A DNA stretch of 57,397 nucleotides from Pseudobutyrivibrio sp. OR37 (GTDB taxonomy: Bacteria; Bacillota; Clostridia; Lachnospirales; Lachnospiraceae), in assembly GCF_900113655.1 (NCBI RefSeq), contig NZ_FOQF01000024.1:1-57397 (forward strand), written 5' to 3'. Positions 26,205 through 34,022 of the stretch are shown here, in pieces (position 1 is the stretch's first letter; each line of letters begins with the position of its first letter). Below the pieces are notes generated by a model. The model saw nothing but the letters and a program-made list of their open reading frames with translations, was not told the origin of the DNA and did not search any database. The position numbers were made by a program, and so were the translations under genes.

Positions 26205-27515
26205 ATGAGTAATACAAATCAGCAACCAAAACCAAATGCTAAGGCACTTCTTCCTATAGCATTGTTTCTAATATTGTATTTAGGTAATGGAATTTATTTC
26301 CAGTACATATCACCTATTGAAGGGCAGATGGGATTCTACGTAGTATCCGTTGTTCTGTCCTTCACTTTTGCCCTTATTCTGGCGTTCATGCAAAACAGGG
26401 GTAAGAGCTTTGAGGAAAAGATTCATATATGTGCAGAGGGCATAGGAGATGATAATATTGTCACTATGCTTTTCATATTCATACTAGCAGGCGCCTTCAG
26501 TGGAGTAGCAGGTGAGGCAGGTGGTGCATCCTCTACAGCAAATCTTTTGCTTAGTGTTATACCAGGCAGATTTGCAATCCCAGGCTTGTTTATAATAGCT
26601 TGTCTTATTTCCATGGCAATGGGAACAAGCGTAGGTACTATTTCTGTGCTTGTACCAATAGCATGTGCAGTAGCTAAAAATGGCCATATTAATCTTTCAT
26701 TTTGTGTTGGAGTAGTTGTAGGTGGTGCCATGTTTGGTGATAATCTTTCATTTATTTCAGACACAACTATTGCAGCTACAAAGACTCAGGGTATCGCCAT
26801 GAAGGATAAATTTAAGACTAATTTAAAGCTGGCTCTTCCTTCGGCGATTATTACATTAATAATCCTGATTGTCTGCTCCTTTAAAACTGGAGTAACAGCC
26901 ATAGGAACCTTTGATTATAATATTCTTCAGGCGCTGCCTTATTTCATTGTGCTAATACTTTCTATACTTAGCATAAACGTATTCAAGGTACTGCTTTTAG
27001 GTTGCTTTATGTTTATAGTTGTTGGAATGCTTACAGGCTCACTTACATACGTTTCTGGCCTTTCGTCAATGGGTACTGGAATTGCAGGTATGTTTGAGAC
27101 AATGATAGTAACAATCCTTGTTGCATCTGTGGCATCTCTTATTAGAGAGCATGGAGGATTTGAAGCTATTTTGCAGTTAATCAGAAGTAAGGCTGGCAAT
27201 AAAAGAGGCGGAATGCTGGGTATAGCTTTCCTTACTATGTTTATGGATCTTGCCACTGCTAATAACACTGTTGCAATCGTAATTGCAGCACCTATTGCCA
27301 AGCATATTAGTGAGGAATATGGCGTGGAGCCAAAGAAGACTGCATCACTTTTAGATACCTGCTCATGCATTATGCAAGGAATCATTCCTTATGGTGCTCA
27401 GCTTCTTGTAGCTGCTAACATTGCAAAAATAGCCAGTTTTTCACTTATTCCTTGGTTGATATATCCATTTGTTTTGATAATATTTGTGGGTATTTCAATT
27501 TTCAAAGAGAAATAA
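26205..27515 (+). CDS. NhaC-family antiporter, possible sulfur amino acid carrier
   Basis: A 436-residue protein with about 11-12 membrane segments and the motif AMGTSVGTISVLVPIACAVA followed by GGAMFGDNLSFISDTTIAA, typical of the NhaC ion transporter superfamily. I start it at the ATG at 26205 because GAAGGGA precedes it. It follows iscU by 66 bases in a unit with a sulfur operator. Some NhaC-superfamily members (MetT) are predicted methionine transporters in sulfur regulons, so methionine or a related compound is a fair guess; a plain Na+/H+ antiporter is the alternative. Confidence 0.75.
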   Translation: MSNTNQQPKPNAKALLPIALFLILYLGNGIYFQYISPIEGQMGFYVVSVVLSFTFALILAFMQNRGKSFEEKIHICAEGIGDDNIVTMLFIFILAGAFSGVAGEAGGASSTANLLLSVIPGRFAIPGLFIIACLISMAMGTSVGTISVLVPIACAVAKNGHINLSFCVGVVVGGAMFGDNLSFISDTTIAATKTQGIAMKDKFKTNLKLALPSAIITLIILIVCSFKTGVTAIGTFDYNILQALPYFIVLILSILSINVFKVLLLGCFMFIVVGMLTGSLTYVSGLSSMGTGIAGMFETMIVTILVASVASLIREHGGFEAILQLIRSKAGNKRGGMLGIAFLTMFMDLATANNTVAIVIAAPIAKHISEEYGVEPKKTASLLDTCSCIMQGIIPYGAQLLVAANIAKIASFSLIPWLIYPFVLIIFVGISIFKEK

Positions 27516-27520
27516 TAATT

Positions 27521-27561
27521 AGTCAGTTATTAATCAATTTAATAACTGGCTATTATTTTTA
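27521..27561 (+). terminator. Intrinsic terminator after the NhaC-like gene
   Basis: AGTCAGTTATTAA and TTAATAACTGGCT form a 13-pair stem with one T-G pair, followed by ATTATTTTTA. A close copy of this terminator, with the following promoter, occurs at 56,951-56,993. Confidence 0.85.
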
Positions 27562-27572
27562 CTAATTATTAC

Positions 27573-27606
27573 ACCTATTGACTAGATAGGTAAATAAAGT
27601 TATAGT
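27573..27606 (+). promoter_or_regulatory. Sulfur operator B and promoter of the leader/metK operon
   Basis: ACCTA-TTGACTAGA-TAGGT (27573-27591) overlaps the -35 box TTGACT (27578-27583). A TATAGT -10 box lies 17 bases downstream (27601-27606). The transcript would begin near 27,613 and carry the leader peptide, terminator and tRNA-like element. Repression by an Rrf2-type regulator is inferred. Confidence 0.7.
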
Positions 27607-27637
27607 ATCAACAAGTTAAATGAATCAGAAATTACAT

Positions 27638-27660
27638 CTCAGTAGAAACTGACTGCTGAG
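27638..27660 (+). promoter_or_regulatory. Leader hairpin just before the polycysteine peptide
   Basis: CTCAGTAG (27638-27645) and CTGCTGAG (27653-27660) pair around AAACTGA, one pair being G-T. The hairpin ends directly at the ribosome binding site (GGAAAGGAG) of the leader peptide. It may affect translation of the peptide. Confidence 0.45.
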
Positions 27661-27676
27661 GGAAAGGAGCAAGACT

Positions 27677-27811
27677 ATGAGGGCAAATATGGATAGTAAC
27701 TGTTGTTGTATGTGTATGTGTAAAATGCTATACGCTCAGGCAGAGGATGCTACAGAGTGCATGGCTTCTAGTCTTGCACCTGAATCAGATTACTTCGTAA
27801 ATGCGGATTAA
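27677..27811 (+). CDS. Polycysteine leader peptide, 44 residues (candidate cysteine attenuator)
   Basis: An ATG with a strong AAAGGAG site six bases upstream opens a 44-codon frame starting MRANMDSNCCCMCMCKMLYA and ending YFVNAD. It has six cysteines, five of them in codons 9-15 (Cys-Cys-Cys-Met-Cys-Met-Cys), and six Met in all. Seven bases after the stop codon an intrinsic terminator begins. Polycysteine upstream frames act as cysteine-responsive attenuators in mycobacteria, and the same logic fits here, ahead of a sulfur operon. The alternatives are a metal-binding peptide or a RiPP precursor for the downstream radical SAM proteins. Coding is convincing; the mechanism is inferred. Confidence 0.7.
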   Translation: MRANMDSNCCCMCMCKMLYAQAEDATECMASSLAPESDYFVNAD

Positions 27812-27817
27812 TCGATG

Positions 27818-27850
27818 GCCACTGCTTGGGAAACCAGGTGGTGGCTTTTT
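27818..27850 (+). terminator. Attenuator-type intrinsic terminator after the leader peptide
   Basis: GCCAC-TG-CTTGG, loop GAAA, CCAGG-TG-GTGGC, then TTTTT. It lies between the promoter and all genes of the metK operon, so their expression needs read-through or an antiterminator. I could not find an obvious competing antiterminator stem by eye. Confidence 0.8.
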
Positions 27851-27851
27851 G

Positions 27852-27922
27852 GGTGCTATAGCCGCTGGGAGGGCATAGGCGAGGCATCGCTGAAGTTGTT
27901 GGTTCGAATCCATCTAGCACCA
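27852..27922 (+). ncRNA. tRNA-like element with abnormal anticodon arm
   Basis: The segment folds as most of a cloverleaf. Acceptor GGTGCTA/TAGCACC gives seven perfect pairs with discriminator A. T8 and A9 are present. The D arm is GCC/GGC with a GCTGGGAG loop, and the T arm GTTGG/CCATC holds the canonical TTCGAAT loop with one mismatch. The 23 bases between the D and T arms have the normal length, but the anticodon arm does not pair in register: it gives GGCG/CGCT around a six-base AGGCAT, and position 33 is A, not T. No CCA is encoded. It is therefore either a decayed tRNA or a tRNA mimic; its place just after an attenuator in a sulfur operon favours a regulatory role. Confidence 0.6.
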
Positions 27923-27954
27923 GTTCTATCAAGAAAATGTAAAAGGAGAGAAAA

Positions 27955-28098
27955 ATGGCTGAGGTAAAAGAGGTTACTCAAAAACAACTGGCACAAATTA
28001 AGGATTACATTGAGTCAATAAAATATGGCTCCGTTAACATTGTTATACAAGATGGAAAAATAATCCAAATAGATAAGAGTGAAAAAATAAGATTATAA
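27955..28098 (+). CDS. YezD-family (DUF2292) small protein
   Basis: A 47-residue protein, MAEVKEVTQKQLAQIKDYIE at its start and ending GKIIQIDKSEKIRL, preceded by AAAAGGAG. The pattern (helix, then GSVNIVIQDGKIIQID) matches DUF2292. The Bacillus member yezD lies in the sulfur regulon, which fits this position. Function unknown. It stands between two intrinsic terminators. Confidence 0.75.
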   Translation: MAEVKEVTQKQLAQIKDYIESIKYGSVNIVIQDGKIIQIDKSEKIRL

Positions 28099-28120
28099 AC
28101 AGGTCGAACTGACTAGACAA

Positions 28121-28175
28121 ACTAGAGGTTCAAAATCACGGTCTCATTTGCTGTGGTTTTGAGCCTCTTTATTTT
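28121..28175 (+). terminator. Second intrinsic terminator, between yezD-like gene and metK
   Basis: GAGG-T-TCAAAA-T-CAC pairs with GTG-G-TTTTGA-G-CCTC across a loop containing TCTCATTTG, followed by TTTATTTTAT. I see no convincing promoter between this terminator and metK. The operon may therefore be controlled by read-through at this point too. Confidence 0.75.
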
Positions 28176-28215
28176 ATAAATAACCCCAATAAAAAAAGAA
28201 AAGGAGAACAAAAAT

Positions 28216-29457
28216 ATGGGAAAGTTATTCACATCAGAATCAGTAACAGAAGGACATCCAGACAAAATTGCAGATCAAATTTCTGATGCAATCCTTGATG
28301 AGCTACTTGCTCAGGATCCATATTCGAGAGTTGCTGCTGAAACAACAGTTGCAACAGGACTGGCACTTGTAGTTGGTGAAATTACAACAAAGGCGTATGT
28401 GGACATTGCAAAGATTGCAAAGGAGACAATCCGAGAGATTGGATATGTAAACAATGTAGATGGTTACAACGCAGATTCAATAGCAGTGCTTACATCTATC
28501 GACGAGCAGTCAGCAGATATTGCACTTGGAGTTGATAAGGCGTATGAATCAAAGCAGGAAGGAGAGACAAAGGATTTTGGAACAGGTGCAGGAGACCAGG
28601 GAATCATATTTGGATATGCGACAGATGAAACACCAGAGTATCTTCCACCAGCTATTTCATTTGCTCATCGTCTTACTAGACAACTTACAAAGGTTCGAAA
28701 GGATGGAACACTTCCATACCTTAGACCGGATGGTAAGTCTCAGGTAACGGTTGAGTTTGCAGAAGATGGACAGACTGTAAAGAGAGTACATACCATTGTT
28801 ATTTCAACACAGCATTCTGAGGATGTAACTCTTGAACAGATTCGCAAAGACGTAATTGAATACGTCATAAAGCCGGTAATTCCAGAAGAACTCCTAGACG
28901 AAAACACTATTTATTATGTAAATCCAACTGGAAGATTTGTTATCGGTGGTCCACAGGGTGATGCAGGACTGACAGGACGAAAGATAATCGTGGATACCTA
29001 TGGTGGCACAGGTCGTCACGGCGGCGGTGCTTTCTCTGGAAAGGATCCAACAAAGGTTGATCGTTCTGCAGCCTATGCAGCCAGATGGGTTGCAAAGAAT
29101 CTTGTGGCAGCAGGTGTAGCAAAAAGGCTAGAGGTTGAGCTTGCATATGCAATCGGCGTAGCAAAGCCTGTATCTATAGCTGTTGATTCATTTGGAACGG
29201 GGGTAATTGAGGATGAAAAAATTGTTGAAATCATTGAAAAAGTATTTGACCTTAGACCAGCAGCAATCATTGATGCCCTTGATCTTCGTAGGCCAATCTA
29301 CAAGCAGACTGCTGCTTATGGACATTTCGGCAGGACCGACGTGGACTTACCTTGGGAGCATTTAGATAAGGTGGATGAGATTCGTAAATACGTTAATAAG
29401 GCAGATATAAATTTGTCGGTGGAGTTTGTGGCAGAACAAGAAGTGGTAAGAGTATGA
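28216..29457 (+). CDS. metK: S-adenosylmethionine synthetase
   Basis: The enzyme makes SAM from methionine and ATP. The 413-residue protein has all signatures: [31 protein letters not shown] and [18 protein letters not shown]. It is somewhat longer than the usual 380-400 residues. AAAAGGAG lies before the ATG. It is the first enzyme gene of an operon with two radical SAM proteins, 12 bases before the first of them, so it may be a dedicated SAM supply. Whether the genome has a second metK cannot be seen here. Confidence 0.96.
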   Translation: MGKLFTSESVTEGHPDKIADQISDAILDELLAQDPYSRVAAETTVATGLALVVGEITTKAYVDIAKIAKETIREIGYVNNVDGYNADSIAVLTSIDEQSADIALGVDKAYESKQEGETKDFGTGAGDQGIIFGYATDETPEYLPPAISFAHRLTRQLTKVRKDGTLPYLRPDGKSQVTVEFAEDGQTVKRVHTIVISTQHSEDVTLEQIRKDVIEYVIKPVIPEELLDENTIYYVNPTGRFVIGGPQGDAGLTGRKIIVDTYGGTGRHGGGAFSGKDPTKVDRSAAYAARWVAKNLVAAGVAKRLEVELAYAIGVAKPVSIAVDSFGTGVIEDEKIVEIIEKVFDLRPAAIIDALDLRRPIYKQTAAYGHFGRTDVDLPWEHLDKVDEIRKYVNKADINLSVEFVAEQEVVRV

Positions 29458-29469
29458 TAGGAGAAAAAT

Positions 29470-30726
29470 ATGGCAAGAGATAAAGAGTGGCGTAAAAAAG
29501 AACCGAGCCTAAAAGATGTCCAGGCTAAATATTCAGACTTACCAAAATCCTGGATTTTAAAAGCAGACATTCAAAGACGTGGACTGACCTACACTAAAGC
29601 GGCAGTAGATAAAATTGATCCCAATATACATGTGGTAAATAGTGATGCTGGGTCAGGATTTAGAAATAATCTTGATTATGTTCCAGAAGGACTTATCTGG
29701 AAAGACGGTTCGTATCTGGTGGCTAATTTTGATTTTGATGAGAATTCAGCACGCGATCCATATGTAATAGATGTTGTGGATGACAAAATAGTAATAACTG
29801 ATGAAGGTGAAATTTTTGATGAGGTCCTTGGGTATTGGGAAAAACCAGACTTTTATAATAAGCGAGCAAGTAATGGAGAACCATTGAGTAGGTATATAAC
29901 TAGTAGACCTCAGAGATTAGACATTTCTGTAAATAAGTATTGTCATTTTTGGGATAAGCCGGGGGACGGCTGTAAGTATTGTCCTCTGACTCCTACATAT
30001 AAATGTTCTGGGGCAACCGAAGAGCAGTATGAGCATAAATATATCAGAGAAGCCTTTGCAGAAGCATTAAAGCAAAAGGGGAGATTTACGCATGTAATGC
30101 TTACAGGAGGTTCAATACTTTCAGGCAAGGAACTGTTGGATGATGAGCTCGAAAGCTATATAGCAATACTAAAAATATTAGGAGAGTTTTTCACAACTGA
30201 TAGGTTTCCAAGTCAGCTTATTGCAACAGCATTTAACGAGCGACAGTTAGAAAGACTTAAGAATGAGACAAAGCTTATGACCTATACCCCCGACATTGAG
30301 GTATTGAATTCTGAAAAATTTGATTGGATATGTCATGGAAAATCTAGGGAAATAGGATATGAGGAATGGAAAAGACGTATATACAAGGCTGTGGATGTAT
30401 TTGGAAAAGGTAATGTTAGTTCAGGAATGGTTTTGGGTGTAGAGCTTGCTACACCAAATGGATTTACGTCAGAAGATGAAGCTTTTAATGTAATTATTCC
30501 TGAGGCCGAGGAAATAATATCTCATGGAGTTGCATTGGCTGCCAATATCTGGAGGCCAGCACCTAAATCAATTCTTCAAGGACAAAAGTCGGCATCCTTA
30601 GATTACTTTGTAAGAGTATATCGTGAATTTGACCGATTGCAAAGAAAGTATTGTCCAAATCCTTATACAGATGATTTTAGAAGATGTGGAGCTCATATTG
30701 GGCTTGATTTAATGCGAACATATTAA
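29470..30726 (+). CDS. Radical SAM protein with CX9CX2C cluster motif (paralog 1)
   Basis: A 418-residue protein. The first 150 residues are a beta-rich domain (YVPEGLIWKDGSYLVA, RDPYVIDVVDDKIVI). The cluster motif is CHFWDKPGDGCKYC with cysteines 158, 168 and 171, wider than the usual CX3CX2C. It is followed by HVMLTGGSILSG, probably the SAM amino-group site, and a TIM-barrel-like region. The C-terminus YTDDFRRCGAH is shared with paralog 2 at 32,257. The exact reaction is unknown. It is followed after 17 bases by a flavin split-barrel gene; the same pairing recurs downstream, so each radical SAM protein probably works with a flavoprotein. Confidence 0.75.
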   Translation: MARDKEWRKKEPSLKDVQAKYSDLPKSWILKADIQRRGLTYTKAAVDKIDPNIHVVNSDAGSGFRNNLDYVPEGLIWKDGSYLVANFDFDENSARDPYVIDVVDDKIVITDEGEIFDEVLGYWEKPDFYNKRASNGEPLSRYITSRPQRLDISVNKYCHFWDKPGDGCKYCPLTPTYKCSGATEEQYEHKYIREAFAEALKQKGRFTHVMLTGGSILSGKELLDDELESYIAILKILGEFFTTDRFPSQLIATAFNERQLERLKNETKLMTYTPDIEVLNSEKFDWICHGKSREIGYEEWKRRIYKAVDVFGKGNVSSGMVLGVELATPNGFTSEDEAFNVIIPEAEEIISHGVALAANIWRPAPKSILQGQKSASLDYFVRVYREFDRLQRKYCPNPYTDDFRRCGAHIGLDLMRTY

Positions 30727-30743
30727 TTAAACGGAGAAGGATT

Positions 30744-31220
30744 ATGGTAAAGATAAATGATGAATTAAAGCAGATATTAGATGAGCCGGAAACACTAAAA
30801 GTATTAGCAGTTAACAATCGTGAAGGTGTTCCTCATGTTGTATTTAAAGGTACACTTCATGCTGAAGATAATCAATTTGTATTCTATGATTTATTGCAAA
30901 GTTCTGAGATAAACAAAAATTTAGTAAATACAATATGGTTTGAGAAAAAGCTGGCAATCAACATATTGTCAAAGGATCGAAGAAGCTTTCACATAGTGGG
31001 GACACCAGTTAAAAGTGTAACGGCAGGAAAATATTTTGAATCAGTTTATGAAAATATTCAGGAGAGGTTTGGAAGGGATACAGATTTAAATGCAATATGG
31101 TATATAGAGCCTGAACAAATACAAGAGGTTTCTTTTGCATATAGGCAAGCTGAGCAAAGGGAAAAATTTCCAATTTTGGCTCATTTAGATCAAATAACAA
31201 GGAGAGATGATGATGAATAA
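30744..31220 (+). CDS. Pyridoxamine 5'-phosphate oxidase-like flavin split-barrel protein (1)
   Basis: A 158-residue protein of the PNPOx-like fold. VLAVNNREGVPHVVFKGTLH is the typical first beta hairpin pair, and INILSKDRRSFHIVGTPV matches the part that holds FMN in the family. Such small proteins bind FMN, F420 or heme and act as reductases or oxidases. It pairs with the radical SAM gene before it. Its 3' end overlaps the ATG triplet of the binding protein gene, so translation is coupled. The cofactor and reaction are not established. Confidence 0.75.
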   Translation: MVKINDELKQILDEPETLKVLAVNNREGVPHVVFKGTLHAEDNQFVFYDLLQSSEINKNLVNTIWFEKKLAINILSKDRRSFHIVGTPVKSVTAGKYFESVYENIQERFGRDTDLNAIWYIEPEQIQEVSFAYRQAEQREKFPILAHLDQITRRDDDE

Positions 31221-32247
31221 AGTAAAAAAAATAATAGGACTAGGATTAGTTTTATCTTTGACACTAGGACTTTTTGGAGGATGTGGACAGGCGAGTGCAA
31301 AAGCGAGTGAGAATAAAAGTGAAGCTGCCGATGCAAATGAACAAAGAGTTATTCGTTTAGGTAATTTCCCGTTTAGTATATGGAATGCACAAATTATTGT
31401 TGCATACCAAAATGGATATTTCGATGAGGTATTTGAAGGGAAAAACGTTGATATTGAGATTACAGATTTTGCCAATGGCCCAGCTGCTAATGAAGCTTTT
31501 GTCGCTGGTGATTTGGATATTATTAATGGTATTGGTGACCAACCTATCGTAGTCGGTATTGCGAATGGAGTTGATACTAAGATATTGTCTGGTGCTGCTA
31601 AGCAAGGAGAAAATATAGGCGTTATTGCACCTGGGGATAGAGGAATCACTTCTGCAGCAGATCTAAAAGGAAAAAGGGTAGGTGTTTATATTGGCACATA
31701 TGTACATAAATCTATCATTGGTATTCTTAATGATGCAGGTTTGAGCGAAGAAGATGTTGAGCTAGTAAATATTTCGTCTACTTCAGATGCGAGCGCAGCC
31801 TTCGCAAGCGGAGATATTGATGCATATTTATCAATGACTGGTGATTATATTCATGAAAAGGTAGATGGGGAAGGGTATGTTGTTGTTAACGATTGTGCAA
31901 ATCATCCAGCATTTTCTTATATAGTGGCGTCTTCAAAGTTTGTTGATGAGAATCAGGATATTTTAGCGGATTTTTACGATGCATTGAATAAGGCTCAAAA
32001 GTTTATAGACGAAAATACAGATGAAGCATATTCAATAATTGCGGAGTTCTCAGATTATGATGTTGATACTGTCAGATATACTATTGAAAATGCAGATATT
32101 CAATTGGCATGGGATGAAGATTACGAACAGAATTTATTAGAAACATACGACTTTTTATTCAGTCATGAAATGATTACAACTGAGCTGTCAGAAGATGATA
32201 TTTTAGACAAAGTGGATACATCAATTATTGATACATACAGTAAATAG
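31213..32247 (+). CDS. ssuA: Sulfonate/taurine-type ABC transporter binding lipoprotein (1)
   Basis: A 344-residue lipoprotein with lipobox LFGGC after a short hydrophobic signal. The mature part has the SsuA/NrtA-type pattern: QIIVAYQNGYFDEVF, INGIGDQPIVVGIANG and LKGKRVGVYIGTYVHK. Family members bind sulfonates, nitrate, taurine or thiamine precursors. Three consecutive ATGs (31207, 31210, 31213) follow AAGGAG; the third has the best spacing. The permease and ATPase genes come after the second radical SAM/flavin pair, so the transporter is split within one operon. Confidence 0.82.
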   Translation: MNKVKKIIGLGLVLSLTLGLFGGCGQASAKASENKSEAADANEQRVIRLGNFPFSIWNAQIIVAYQNGYFDEVFEGKNVDIEITDFANGPAANEAFVAGDLDIINGIGDQPIVVGIANGVDTKILSGAAKQGENIGVIAPGDRGITSAADLKGKRVGVYIGTYVHKSIIGILNDAGLSEEDVELVNISSTSDASAAFASGDIDAYLSMTGDYIHEKVDGEGYVVVNDCANHPAFSYIVASSKFVDENQDILADFYDALNKAQKFIDENTDEAYSIIAEFSDYDVDTVRYTIENADIQLAWDEDYEQNLLETYDFLFSHEMITTELSEDDILDKVDTSIIDTYSK

Positions 32248-32256
32248 GGTGAGAAA

Positions 32257-33525
32257 ATGAGTATAAACGAAAAAACACACTGGAGAGAAAAAGAGCTATC
32301 TTATGACCAGGTAATTGATAAATATCCTGATATTCCTCCAATATTAGCTCTTAAAATAGATGTTAGCCGGAGGGGAATTGCATACACAGATGCTGCATTT
32401 GCAAAGGTGGATCCTAATAAACATCATGTGGAGCCCTTTAATTATATGATAGGGCACGGTAAGCAAATATCGCCAATAGGATTATTTTTGCGGGATGGTT
32501 CCGTTATTTGCCAAGGCCATCAGGAAGTTTATGATTGGACCTATCGTGATCCATATATATTAGATGTGGTGGATGATAAATTGGTTATTGTGGATAACGA
32601 TAGAATTTTTGAAGAAGCAAAATTTTGGGAGAAACCAGATTTTTACGATAAATATACATCAAATGGAACACCTATGAGAGAAATAGCTTCAGCTAGACCC
32701 CAGAGGCTTACAATAGCTCCAGCCACTAAATGTCATTTCTGGGATGTTCCTAAAGAGGGATGTAAATATTGCGCATTGTTCTCTGCCCATAGATCGGCTG
32801 ATGATGAGGGAGACATCAGAGATGACAAGTGGTTTGATGATGTAACAGAAACAGTTAATGAGGCGTTAAAGCAAAAGGGGCGTTATGCATCATTTCACAT
32901 GACAGCAGGATCTACACTAAGTGGAGAAGAAATCTTCGATGACGAAGTTGATTTGTACATAAAAACATTAAAGGCCGCAGAAAAGGTTATTGATGCTAAA
33001 AAGTTCCCTGTTAAACTAGTTGCCAGTGCGTTTTCTAAAAAGCAGTTACAAAGAATGTATGAAGAGACCGCGATTACTACTTATACTACCGATTTGGAAG
33101 TATTAAATAAAAATCTATTTGGTTGGGTATGCCCTGGTAAGAACCGATTAGTAGGGTACGATGAATGGAAGCATAGATTATATGATGCTGTTGAAATTTT
33201 TGGTAGAGGTAATGTGGATTGTGGAATTGTTGGCGGAGTTGAGACTGCACAACCTAATGGCTTTGAGGATGAGCAAGAGGCTTTGAATAATGTATTAACG
33301 GAAGCAGAGGAAATTGCATCTCATGGTGTAAGTTTTGCAGATTGTGTTTGGAATACTTTGCCTGGTGCAATATTTATGAAACAGAAAACCCCTTCATTAG
33401 AGTATTATGTTCAGCTGGCTTTAGGACTTGCAGAAGTTCGAAGAAAAAATGGATTGTATATTTATACAGATGATTACCGCAGGTGTGGAAATCATCCTAA
33501 TACAGATTTGGCGAGAATAGATTGA
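32257..33525 (+). CDS. Radical SAM protein with CX9CX2C cluster motif (paralog 2)
   Basis: A 422-residue paralog of the protein at 29,470 with the same layout: beta-rich N-domain (RDPYILDVVDDKLVIVD), cluster motif CHFWDVPKEGCKYC (C159, C169, C172), FHMTAGSTLSGEE, then a barrel and the C-terminal YTDDYRRCGNHPNTD. The two share long stretches but differ around the probable active site (MLTGGS against HMTAGS), which points to different substrates or to a heterodimer. It starts nine bases after the binding protein gene. The function is unknown; C-S bond chemistry is inferred only from its sulfur-operon setting. Confidence 0.75.
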   Translation: MSINEKTHWREKELSYDQVIDKYPDIPPILALKIDVSRRGIAYTDAAFAKVDPNKHHVEPFNYMIGHGKQISPIGLFLRDGSVICQGHQEVYDWTYRDPYILDVVDDKLVIVDNDRIFEEAKFWEKPDFYDKYTSNGTPMREIASARPQRLTIAPATKCHFWDVPKEGCKYCALFSAHRSADDEGDIRDDKWFDDVTETVNEALKQKGRYASFHMTAGSTLSGEEIFDDEVDLYIKTLKAAEKVIDAKKFPVKLVASAFSKKQLQRMYEETAITTYTTDLEVLNKNLFGWVCPGKNRLVGYDEWKHRLYDAVEIFGRGNVDCGIVGGVETAQPNGFEDEQEALNNVLTEAEEIASHGVSFADCVWNTLPGAIFMKQKTPSLEYYVQLALGLAEVRRKNGLYIYTDDYRRCGNHPNTDLARID

Positions 33526-33539
33526 GGAGGCTATATTAA

Positions 33540-34010
33540 ATGGCAGTCAAAATAAAAAAGGAAATAGCTGATGCAGTTAATAATCCAGACAATATAAAGG
33601 TATTAGCGTCTATTGATAGACATGGGAATGTCCATGTGGTTGCCAAAGGAAGTATAACAGTTACAGAGGATGGGAGAATTAAATATTGGGAGCTTCTTGA
33701 AAGCTCCCAAACAAATAAAAATGTAACTTATGCACTTTGGTTTAATAAAGAAATTGCTATTAATGTTATAACAACTGATAGGAGGAGCTATCAAATCAAA
33801 GGGATACCTAGAGTGAATTTGAATGCAGGCCATGAATATGAAGAAAACTATATAAAAGCTCAAGAAAAAAACGAAGATAATGACTTGGCTGCGGTTTACT
33901 ATATCGAGCCAACAGAAATCATTGAAGAAACATATTCTAGCAGGCTAGCTGAGGAAACGAAAAAGCATCCTTTGTATATGCATCTTGATAGATTGGCGAA
34001 GAAAGAATAA
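33540..34010 (+). CDS. Pyridoxamine 5'-phosphate oxidase-like flavin split-barrel protein (2)
   Basis: A 156-residue paralog of the protein at 30,744, with VLASIDRHGNVHVVAKGSI, SSQTNKNVTYALWFNKEIAINVITTDRRSYQIKG in the corresponding places and YYIEPTEIIEETY near the end. It follows radical SAM paralog 2 by 14 bases behind GAGGAGG. The repeated radical SAM plus split-barrel order implies that each flavoprotein serves its radical SAM neighbour, perhaps as electron donor or as the enzyme for the next step. Confidence 0.75.
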   Translation: MAVKIKKEIADAVNNPDNIKVLASIDRHGNVHVVAKGSITVTEDGRIKYWELLESSQTNKNVTYALWFNKEIAINVITTDRRSYQIKGIPRVNLNAGHEYEENYIKAQEKNEDNDLAAVYYIEPTEIIEETYSSRLAEETKKHPLYMHLDRLAKKE

Positions 34011-34022
34011 AGAGGTACTTTG

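Noticed and set aside
27677-27811. SCIFF-type RiPP precursor peptide
   Set aside because: It has six cysteines in about 45 residues, but they are crowded near the N-terminus and not spaced CX2-5C along the C-terminal half; the radical SAM proteins nearby lack a visible SPASM domain.
27613-27850. T-box leader in front of the sulfur operon
   Set aside because: The T-box sequence (AGGGTGGNACCGCG type) and specifier-loop arrangement are absent; a leader peptide with terminator fits better.
27852-27922. Functional tRNA-Cys
   Set aside because: The anticodon arm does not pair in register, T33 is missing and GCA is not in the anticodon place; only a tRNA-like element is supported.
28099-28215. Possible SAM riboswitch before metK
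   Set aside because: None of the SAM-I, SAM-II/III or SAM-IV core motifs is present; the segment is explained by an intrinsic terminator and a ribosome binding site.
31185-31649. Minus-strand open frame of 154 codons opposite the first binding lipoprotein
   Set aside because: No start signal or family resemblance; the plus-strand lipoprotein is unambiguous.
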